DNA of 6,013 nt from CALACW01 sp002431305 (GTDB lineage: Bacteria; Bacillota; Clostridia; Oscillospirales; Acutalibacteraceae), in the NCBI GenBank assembly GCA_937890355.1, contig CALACW010000032.1, positions 1 through 6,013 of the forward strand. Reading direction: 5' to 3'. Below the pieces are notes generated by a model. It was not told where the DNA came from and did no database searches. It saw only the letters and a program-made list of their open reading frames with translations. Positions 1-5,069 of the stretch are shown in pieces. The position numbers and the translations under genes are program-made. How positions within the stretch are numbered: position 1 is the stretch's first letter; every line of letters starts with the position of its first letter.

Positions 1-383
1 GCTTTATGGGTATGGGTATGGCTATGAATGCAGGAGGCGGAATGAACGCGCAGAATCTCTTTGCGATGGGTCAGCAGAACGCGCAGAATCAGCAGACTCC
101 GGCTTCCTCGGGCAGTACGTGGAGATGCTCTAAGTGCGGTACCGAAGCTACGGGCAATTTCTGTCCCGAGTGCGGTTCGCCTAAGCCCTCGGAGGAAGGC
201 TGGACGTGCAAATGCGGAGCGGTAAACAAAGGTAAATTCTGCTCGCAGTGCGGTGCTCCCAAGCCCGCCGGCGCGCCTCTTTACAGATGCGACAAATGCG
301 GATGGACTCCCGAGGATCCGCATAATCCGCCCAAGTTCTGCCCTGAGTGCGGAGATATATTCGACGACAACGATATAAAATAA
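1..383 (+). CDS. C-terminal part of SPFH-domain/virion-core-like protein with three zinc ribbons (YdjI type), 5' partial
   Basis: The reading frame is open to the left edge, so the visible 125 or so residues are probably the tail of a longer protein; the ATG at 6 is only an internal Met. What is seen is a Gly/Met/Gln/Asn-rich linker followed by three zinc ribbons. The first has Cys codons at 126, 135, 162 and 171 (CxxC...CPEC). The second has them at 207, 213, 240 and 249, with a short CxC first knuckle followed by CSQC. The third has them at 288, 297, 339 and 348 (CDKCGWTPEDP...CPEC). This linker-plus-ribbon tail is typical of clostridial SPFH (stomatin/flotillin-like) proteins annotated 'virion core protein', related to B. 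subtilis YdjI. The next two genes are YdjG- and YdjH-like, which supports the call. By inference it is a cytoplasmic protein recruited to the membrane by those partners. The SPFH domain itself is not visible, so the family name rests on tail and context. The alternative is an unrelated multi-zinc-ribbon protein. Confidence 0.7.
   Translation, partial: FMGMGMAMNAGGGMNAQNLFAMGQQNAQNQQTPASSGSTWRCSKCGTEATGNFCPECGSPKPSEEGWTCKCGAVNKGKFCSQCGAPKPAGAPLYRCDKCGWTPEDPHNPPKFCPECGDIFDDNDIK
44..90 (+). repeat. Short direct repeat in the low-complexity linker
   Basis: The 14-base word GAACGCGCAGAATC occurs at 44-57 and again at 77-90, exactly 33 bases (11 codons) apart and in the same frame, giving two N-A-Q-N type peptides. 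Just upstream, ATGGGT is repeated at 6-11 and 12-17, with a variant ATGGCT at 18-23. This looks like slippage-type expansion in the flexible linker before the zinc ribbons. It is not a mobile element. Confidence 0.6.
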
Positions 384-422
384 ACATATTTAAATGTTGA
401 TTTTATATAGCGAGGTGACGAT

Positions 423-1490
423 ATGCCGGCAATTCTTGACTATAAATGCCCGAACTGCGGGGGAAACATAAAGTTTGACCCGTCAAATCAGCAGTTTAAA
501 TGCGAAAGCTGCGACAGTGTTTTTACTTCCGAACAGTTAAAAAGCTATTCGGATATGATTAACGCGAGTGAGCAGAAATCGAATTATGAATTCGTTTCGG
601 CTTCCGGCGGTGCGGTCATGGATAACGTAAACGAATACATATGCAAGTCCTGCGGAGCTCAGCTGATTACGGACGAAACATCTTCGGCATCCGAGTGTCC
701 GTACTGCGGAAACCCCGTTGTACTTGCGGATCGTCTTTCGGGCGTAAACCGCCCCGACTGCGTTATTCCGTTTAAATTAAGTAAAGACGACGCTAAGAAC
801 GCGCTTAAGAATTTTTACAAAGGAAAAGTTCTGCTTCCGAGCGTATTTAAAAGCGAAAACAGAATAAAAGAAATAAAAGGCGTGTACGTGCCGTTCTGGC
901 TTTTCGATTCGGACGCCGACGTTAATATAACGTTTGAGGCGGCTAGGGAGAAAAAGTGGAGCGACAGCGACTACGATTATACCGAAACGAGTTACTATAA
1001 TGTTTTGCGTGCGGGTACGGCGGAGTATGAGAATATACCTGTCGACGGCTCGTCGAAAATGCCGGACGAATACATGGAGGGACTCGAACCTTATTCGTAC
1101 GCCGACATGACGGGGTTTGACCCCGCGTTTCTCTCGGGATTTATGGCGGATAAATACGATGTTGACGCCGAGGCGAGCTTTCCGAGGGCTAAACAGCGTA
1201 TAGAAAATGCGTGTATATCGTCGTTTGAAAAGACGGTAAAGGGCTTTGATACCGTCCGTCCGGTTAATTCGTGTATCAGAACGGTTAACGGAAAGTACAG
1301 ATACGCGCTGTTGCCAGTATGGATGTTCACAACGAAATTCGCGGGTAAAAATTACACGTTCGCCGTCAACGGTCAGACGGGTAAGGTGTCGGGCGAACTC
1401 CCGATTGACAAGAAAAAACTGGGGCTTATCTTCGGCGGAATAACCGCGGCTATCGCCCTGCTCGGTCAGATATTCGTATTCTTACTGTAA
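423..1490 (+). CDS. Double zinc-ribbon protein with C-terminal membrane helix (YdjG-like, TFIIB-type zinc ribbon)
   Basis: A 355-residue protein. The first zinc ribbon uses C9, C12, C27 and C30 (CPNC...CESC) and the second uses C74, C77, C92 and C95 (CKSC...CPYC). A central region of roughly residues 100-325 follows, with conserved-looking 'YVPFWLFD' and 'LLPVWMF' segments. A single hydrophobic helix fills about residues 333-355 at the very C-terminus. The protein therefore seems tail-anchored, with the bulk in the cytoplasm. Databases often label such proteins 'TFIIB-type zinc ribbon-containing' or, misleadingly, 'PriA helicase-like'; no helicase motif is present. The family includes B. subtilis YdjG, which with YdjH forms a membrane platform for YdjI and a PspA-type protein. 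The start is supported by GAGGTGA at 412-418 a few bases upstream. It lies 39 bases after the preceding gene and 18 bases before the next, so it is co-transcribed. The exact biochemical role is unknown. Confidence 0.8.
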   Translation: MPAILDYKCPNCGGNIKFDPSNQQFKCESCDSVFTSEQLKSYSDMINASEQKSNYEFVSASGGAVMDNVNEYICKSCGAQLITDETSSASECPYCGNPVVLADRLSGVNRPDCVIPFKLSKDDAKNALKNFYKGKVLLPSVFKSENRIKEIKGVYVPFWLFDSDADVNITFEAAREKKWSDSDYDYTETSYYNVLRAGTAEYENIPVDGSSKMPDEYMEGLEPYSYADMTGFDPAFLSGFMADKYDVDAEASFPRAKQRIENACISSFEKTVKGFDTVRPVNSCIRTVNGKYRYALLPVWMFTTKFAGKNYTFAVNGQTGKVSGELPIDKKKLGLIFGGITAAIALLGQIFVFLL

Positions 1491-1508
1491 GGGGGCGGGG
1501 ATGAAATT

Positions 1509-2270
1509 ATGAAAAAATCGGTTTCGATTATTTGTGTATTTTTAATGCTTGTAATTATGAGCGTTCCCGTTTTCGCTTCGGTCGGCGAACACAGATATCT
1601 GTTCGACTATGCGGATAAATTAAGCGACGATGAGGAAAATACCGTTTCTCAGATGCTCGACTCGGCTGCCGAGGAACGAAATGTTGAATTGTATATCGTA
1701 ACAAAGTCGGGAAATCCCGATTTTACGGCAGGCGAGTATCTGTCGCAGTTTGCTTCCGGCATAACGTCAACGGCTTCGGGCGGAGTAATTTACGCGGTTT
1801 TTGATTATGATTCGAATACTCTTGCGGTTGTTCCGACGGGCAGCGCGGTTGAAGCATACGATTCCTCGCTTCTTAAGGATATGATAAGCGATTTCTTTTC
1901 AAGAGGGGAGATATATAATTCCTGTATGACCCTCGCTTCCTACATTGCCGCTGATGATTCGGCTGACGGAAATAATAATTTCGCGGTTTATGATTCAAAA
2001 GAGAAAAACGATATGCCTGTCGATTCTGCGGATTCGGACGAGTCCCAGTCTCCGTCGGTTCTTAAAAAGGAGCTTATCGTTATTGCCGTTGCTTTGATTA
2101 TCGCGGTTATAGTCTGTCTAGTTCTTAAAAAACAGATGAACACAGCCGTAAAGAACGACAGCGCATCCGAATACATGAAACCCGGCAGTCTTAAAGTAAC
2201 TTCGAGTGCTGAAATGTTTGTCCGTTCCGAGACAGACAGGACTCCGAGGTCGAAACAGAAGGATGATTAA
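1509..2270 (+). CDS. Membrane-anchored TPM-domain protein (YdjH-like)
   Basis: A 253-residue protein. Residues 1-23 form a signal peptide (MKKS, a hydrophobic core, then a PVFA end), and residues about 28-150 form a TPM domain (TPM_phosphatase, found in YgcG, Psb32/TLP18.3 and related proteins). It opens with the usual 'YLFDYADKLSDDEE' start and includes 'GGVIYAVFDYD'. An acidic Ser/Asp-rich linker (about 160-183) leads to one membrane helix (about 189-206, flanked by Lys) and a polar tail (207-253) ending in a 'AEMFVRSETDRTPR' type motif. The predicted topology is TPM domain outside and tail inside. TPM domains have been linked to phosphatase activity in plants and to membrane-protein quality control, but no activity can be assigned here. 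The G-rich GGGGGCGGGG at 1491-1500, eight bases upstream, is the ribosome site. As last gene of the YdjI-YdjG-YdjH-like operon, just before a terminator, it probably pairs with the preceding zinc-ribbon protein. Confidence 0.8.
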   Translation: MKKSVSIICVFLMLVIMSVPVFASVGEHRYLFDYADKLSDDEENTVSQMLDSAAEERNVELYIVTKSGNPDFTAGEYLSQFASGITSTASGGVIYAVFDYDSNTLAVVPTGSAVEAYDSSLLKDMISDFFSRGEIYNSCMTLASYIAADDSADGNNNFAVYDSKEKNDMPVDSADSDESQSPSVLKKELIVIAVALIIAVIVCLVLKKQMNTAVKNDSASEYMKPGSLKVTSSAEMFVRSETDRTPRSKQKDD

Positions 2271-2291
2271 TAATTAAATTATATATGTGCG

Positions 2292-2331
2292 AAAAAGCGG
2301 ATCGCCCTATCATAGGATGATTCGCTTTTTT
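2292..2331 (+). terminator. Rho-independent terminator of the SPFH/zinc-ribbon/TPM operon
   Basis: An A-rich left arm AAAAAGCGGATC (2292-2303) pairs with GATTCGCTTTTT (2318-2330), with one G-U wobble and a slight bulge. An inner stem CCTA/TAGG (about 2306-2315) caps the hairpin. The right arm merges into a run of six T. It starts 22 bases after the TPM gene stop codon. The matching A and T tracts could also stop transcription from the other strand. Confidence 0.85.
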
Positions 2332-2358
2332 GTATTAATTGTAAATTCCGGTTAATAA
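2330..2358 (+). promoter_or_regulatory. Possible weak sigma-A promoter for the dehydrogenase gene
   Basis: TTGTAT (2330-2335) and TAATAA (2353-2358) are separated by 17 bases, at a proper distance from the gene start at 2388. Both boxes are imperfect and the region is AT-rich, so a chance match is quite possible. A promoter is needed here because the upstream operon ends in a strong terminator. Confidence 0.3.
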
Positions 2359-2387
2359 TATTCTTAAAAAACAAAGGGGATATTATT

Positions 2388-3413
2388 ATGGAAAAAATCA
2401 AAGTCATTCAGTACGGATGCGGTAAAATGAGCCGTTACATCATGCGCTATCTTCACGAACACGGAGCAATGATAGTCGGCGCGATTGACGTTGATCCCGA
2501 GGTTGTCGGCAGGGATGTCGGCGAAATTGCGGGACTCGGAATCAAGACCGGCGTTATTGTCTCCGATGATGCGGATTATGTTCTCGACAACTGCTGTGCG
2601 GACGTTGCGGTCGTTACGCTTTTCAGCTTTATCGGCGACATATACGACCATGTTGAAAAGTGCGTCGAGCGCGGAATTAACGTAATTACGACATGCGAAG
2701 AGGCGATATATCCGTGGACGACCTGTGCAGAGATGATAAACAAGATTGACGTTCTCGCGCGGGAGAACTGCTGTACCGTCACGGGGTCGGGCATGCAGGA
2801 TATATTTTGGATTAATTCCGTCGCGCTTCTGTGCGCGGGGTGCAATTCGATAAAGTCGATTCACGGAGTTTACAGCTATAACGTCGACGAGTACGGACTT
2901 GCGCTTGCCGAGGCGCACGGATGCGGTTTAAGCGAGGGTGAATTCAATAAAACAATTGCGCATCCCGAATCGTTTGAGCCGTCATACGCGTGGAATTCGA
3001 GCGAGGCTATATGCTCAAAGCTCGGGCTTACCGTAAAGTCGATAAGTCAGAGACATGTTCCGTATGTTGCTGACAAATCCGTTTATTCTTCGACTCTCGG
3101 CAGGGAGATAAAAAAAGGCGAGTGTCTCGGAATGTCGGCGGTAGTTCATATCGAGACGATGCAGGGCATCACTGTTGAGGAGGAGACTGTCGGCAAGGTT
3201 TATGCCGAGGATGACGGCGATATGTGCGACTGGAAGATAACAGGCGAACCCGATGTCGAATTTCATGTCGTAAAACCCGCGACGGTTGAGCATACGTGCG
3301 CGACGATAGTAAACAGAATCCCGAGTCTTTTAAGAGCCGACGCAGGGTATGTCACTTGTGATAAGCTCGACGAGATAAAATTCATGCCATATCCGCTTGA
3401 ATATTATGTTTAA
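2388..3413 (+). CDS. NAD(P)-dependent dehydrogenase, 2,4-diaminopentanoate dehydrogenase/dihydrodipicolinate reductase-like
   Basis: A 341-residue protein with an N-terminal Rossmann fold. The dinucleotide loop is GCGKMS (residues 10-15, the third Gly of GxGxxG replaced by Ser), and 'GAIDVDPEVVGRDVGEIAG' follows with Asp34 at the end of the second strand, which usually favours NAD(H). The 'TTCEEAIYPW' segment (101-110) is a hallmark of the 2,4-diaminopentanoate dehydrogenase (Ord/DapDH)-like group, which is structurally related to DapB. In that group the enzyme oxidatively deaminates 2,4-diaminopentanoate in anaerobic ornithine breakdown. Here the stretch after the Rossmann domain is 'TGSGMQDIFW' (132-141) rather than the NPGF-like motif I expect in the family, so the substrate may differ. 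No ornithine aminomutase or thiolase genes are adjacent. AAAGGGGA at 2373-2380, seven bases upstream, supports the start. It is transcribed alone between two terminators. The family call is fairly firm; the substrate is open. Confidence 0.72.
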   Translation: MEKIKVIQYGCGKMSRYIMRYLHEHGAMIVGAIDVDPEVVGRDVGEIAGLGIKTGVIVSDDADYVLDNCCADVAVVTLFSFIGDIYDHVEKCVERGINVITTCEEAIYPWTTCAEMINKIDVLARENCCTVTGSGMQDIFWINSVALLCAGCNSIKSIHGVYSYNVDEYGLALAEAHGCGLSEGEFNKTIAHPESFEPSYAWNSSEAICSKLGLTVKSISQRHVPYVADKSVYSSTLGREIKKGECLGMSAVVHIETMQGITVEEETVGKVYAEDDGDMCDWKITGEPDVEFHVVKPATVEHTCATIVNRIPSLLRADAGYVTCDKLDEIKFMPYPLEYYV

Positions 3414-3481
3414 TTAATGAAATCATTATTAAAAGGCTTTCGATTTTTTCGACGGTTTTTTTTCGGGCTTTTAAGTATGAT

Positions 3482-3527
3482 AAGCTGTCCGCTCGGAATA
3501 TTTTCCGGACGGACTCGCTTTTGTTTC
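3482..3527 (+). terminator. Rho-independent terminator downstream of the dehydrogenase gene
   Basis: A long interrupted hairpin: AAGC (3482-3485) pairs with GCTT (3517-3520), GTCCG (3487-3491) with CGGAC (3510-3514), and CGGAA (3494-3498) with TTCCG (3503-3507), closed by a TATT loop. TTTTGTTT follows. It sits about 70 bases after the stop codon. A weaker T-rich hairpin with arms TTAAAAG/CTTTTAA (3429-3474) lies between and may help termination. Confidence 0.8.
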
Positions 3528-3809
3528 ATATATTAGTATTTTGAAATACAAAAAAATATGTACTTTTCTATTTTTCTGCCTCAGTATTAAATCTGCATTA
3601 ATTTTTTTTTGATTTGTTATAGATTAGTAATCTGTTTATAAATGTTTGTCAATAATCTGTACAATTACAACAAAAAAACAATTTCGTCATCATGCAATAA
3701 AGTGTCGGATTGTTTTTATGCATTACGTAACAAAAACGCGTTGTTTATTATGATTTTGTTTCAAATCTGTTAACAATTATGCATGAACGATTTTTTTATT
3801 CACGAATAA
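3528..3809. other. AT-rich non-coding gap between the dehydrogenase and acyltransferase genes
   Basis: About 280 bases with very low GC and no credible reading frame on either strand. It holds perfect small dyads GTATTT-TG-AAATAC (3536-3549) and AGATTA-G-TAATCT (3621-3633), the palindromes AACGCGTT (3735-3742, flanked by AACAA/TTGTT at 3729-3733 and 3741-3745) and TGTTAACA (3768-3775), and four copies of AATCTG (3590, 3629, 3654, 3764). These may be regulator sites for the promoter at 3810. In such AT-rich DNA, several dyads are expected by chance. No structured RNA or riboswitch is recognised. Confidence 0.5.
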
Positions 3810-3838
3810 TTGACATTCTTTTTTCTTTTTGATATCAT
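3810..3838 (+). promoter_or_regulatory. Strong sigma-A-type promoter of the acyltransferase gene
   Basis: A perfect -35 box TTGACA (3810-3815), a 17-base T-rich spacer, and a five-of-six -10 box TATCAT (3833-3838). Transcription should begin near 3845, giving a leader of about 58 bases to the start codon at 3903. Position and quality fit a monocistronic unit. Confidence 0.8.
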
Positions 3839-3890
3839 GAGAATGTAAAAATTATATATGAGTCCAATTTTTAGAAATTTATATATAAAC

Positions 3891-3896
3891 GGAGTG
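3891..3896 (+). promoter_or_regulatory. Ribosome binding site deciding the acyltransferase start
   Basis: GGAGTG lies 6-8 bases before the ATG at 3903. The earlier in-frame ATG at 3858 has no ribosome site before it and would add 15 residues that do not look like the family N-terminus. Translation from 3903 begins MAVKNVIRFG, which runs straight into the E2-like fold. Confidence 0.8.
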
Positions 3897-3902
3897 ATTC
3901 AG

Positions 3903-4820
3903 ATGGCAGTAAAAAATGTTATAAGATTCGGTATTCAGAGAAAAATAGTCGCCAATATGACAACGGAAAGCTGGAGACACATTCCGCATGTAAGCTATAC
4001 TTATGAACCCGACGTTACGGATTTTCTTGACGCATATAAAAAATATGCAGAGAGAACGCCCGAGAATGACCGCGCTACTTTTAACGCAGTGCTTTTAAAG
4101 GCTCTCGCGGAGGCTATCAAGTCGGCTCCCGACCTTAATGCGCACATGCATTTTGAGAGAAGTCTCGTAAGAGGTAAAATTACATATTTTGATAATATAG
4201 ATATCTCCGTTCCGTGGACGCTTCCCGACGGCAATATGATGACGATTACGATGAAAGACATGGGAAATAAGTCGCTTTCCGAAATTGCTCATTATACCGA
4301 CGATATAAACAGAAGACTTAAGAAAACAAACCTTACCGAGGCTCTTTATTCTGTTTCGATTCACGATACCATGGAGAAGTTTAAATCCGGTCACATTGTC
4401 AGAGGACTGCTCCGTCTGTACGGCTCGAAAACCAATCCCAAGCATAAGGTCACGCCCCTTAAAGGTCAGGCGAAGAGACTTTATGAGAGTATCCCCGAGA
4501 CAGACAGAATTACATACGACGATCTTAAACAGGGTACTATTACGATATCGAATATCGGCGCGGCGTCGAGAGGTATCAGGGGCGAACTTGATATGCTCAT
4601 GATCATTCCTCCGCAGATATGCGCTATCGGCATAAGCTCGATTCAGCGCAGAAATATAGTCGTTACCGATGAAAAAGGAAACGAAAAGGGTGAGGTTAGA
4701 AGTCTTCTGCCCATATGTATCTGCTTTGACCACAGAGCTCTCGATTTTGCGGAGATGTTCCCGTTTGTCAAGAGTCTTGAAAAGATATTCAACGATCCGT
4801 CGATTATTCTTGGCGAATAA
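3903..4820 (+). CDS. Stand-alone 2-oxoacid dehydrogenase E2-type acyltransferase catalytic domain
   Basis: A 305-residue protein consisting only of the CoA-dependent acyltransferase fold (2-oxoacid_dh family, related to chloramphenicol acetyltransferase). The first helix and strand, 'KIVANMTTESWRHIPHVSY', match the usual E2 'MTESWxxIPHV' entry. The conserved 'TITISNIG' strand is at 212-219. The active-site motif DHRALD has the catalytic His at 277 and Asp at 281. The usual Gly after that Asp is Phe282. There is no lipoyl domain and no peripheral-subunit binding domain; a full E2 is normally around 400 residues or more. No E1 or E3 gene lies beside it, so it probably does not serve a classical pyruvate or branched-chain dehydrogenase complex. 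Plausible roles are acyl transfer from CoA to another carrier or small molecule; the substrate cannot be read from sequence. It has its own promoter and terminator. The fold assignment is sure; the function is not. Confidence 0.85.
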   Translation: MAVKNVIRFGIQRKIVANMTTESWRHIPHVSYTYEPDVTDFLDAYKKYAERTPENDRATFNAVLLKALAEAIKSAPDLNAHMHFERSLVRGKITYFDNIDISVPWTLPDGNMMTITMKDMGNKSLSEIAHYTDDINRRLKKTNLTEALYSVSIHDTMEKFKSGHIVRGLLRLYGSKTNPKHKVTPLKGQAKRLYESIPETDRITYDDLKQGTITISNIGAASRGIRGELDMLMIIPPQICAIGISSIQRRNIVVTDEKGNEKGEVRSLLPICICFDHRALDFAEMFPFVKSLEKIFNDPSIILGE

Positions 4821-4843
4821 TAATATCGACATAAATCCGAAAT

Positions 4844-4874
4844 CCCGAAACCTCAAAGGTATCGGGTTTTTTTT
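4844..4874 (+). terminator. Rho-independent terminator of the acyltransferase gene
   Basis: CCCGA (4844-4848) pairs with TCGGG (4862-4866) and ACC (4850-4852) with GGT (4858-4860), with an A/A mismatch between them and a TCAAA loop. A run of eight T (4867-4874) follows. It lies 23 bases after the stop codon. Confidence 0.85.
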
Positions 4875-4946
4875 ATCTTAAAAAGTGTGATTTATACAAC
4901 ATTTTATCGAAAATTTTATTTTTTTTTAAATAAGTTCTTTGATTTA

Positions 4947-4975
4947 TTGACTTAATAGGTTATGTATGGTAATAT
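4947..4975 (+). promoter_or_regulatory. Sigma-A-type promoter with extended -10, upstream of the glycoside hydrolase
   Basis: TTGACT (4947-4952) and TAATAT (4970-4975) are 17 bases apart, and TGG directly before the -10 gives an extended -10 element. The leader would be about 88 bases. The rest of the AT-rich gap (4875-5069) holds no gene; its only notable feature is a 12-base palindrome TTTTTCGAAAAA at 5039-5050, just upstream of the ribosome site. Confidence 0.65.
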
Positions 4976-5069
4976 AAAATACGTATAAATAGGATATTAT
5001 TTTGTAATTTCTATTTTATTTTATTAATATTTCGCAATTTTTTCGAAAAACGAGAAAGAGGGAATTACA

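Noticed and set aside
383..398. Inverted repeat AACAT-ATTTAA-ATGTT between the first two genes
   Set aside because: Only five weak pairs, no T-run and no promoter nearby; likely chance, and the genes appear co-transcribed.
1501..1512. Three-codon mini-ORF ATG AAA TTA TGA overlapping the TPM gene start
   Set aside because: The G-rich ribosome site abuts this ATG with no spacing, so it is unlikely to be initiated. The ATG at 1509 has proper spacing and a signal peptide.
2364..2918. Open frame on the minus strand opposite the dehydrogenase gene
   Set aside because: It overlaps a clearly recognisable Rossmann-fold coding sequence and shows no domain of its own.
3415..3428. Dyad TAATGA-AA-TCATTA just after the dehydrogenase stop
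   Set aside because: Perfect but short and all AT-rich; a few such dyads are expected by chance in a gap of this composition, and it has no GC stem to act as terminator.
3858..3902. Upstream in-frame ATG giving a 15-residue longer acyltransferase
   Set aside because: No ribosome site precedes it and the added residues do not match the family; the ATG at 3903 has GGAGTG at good spacing.
4095..4856. Long open frame on the minus strand across the acyltransferase gene
   Set aside because: It mirrors the real gene's codon pattern, has no recognisable domain, and its start lies within the terminator region.
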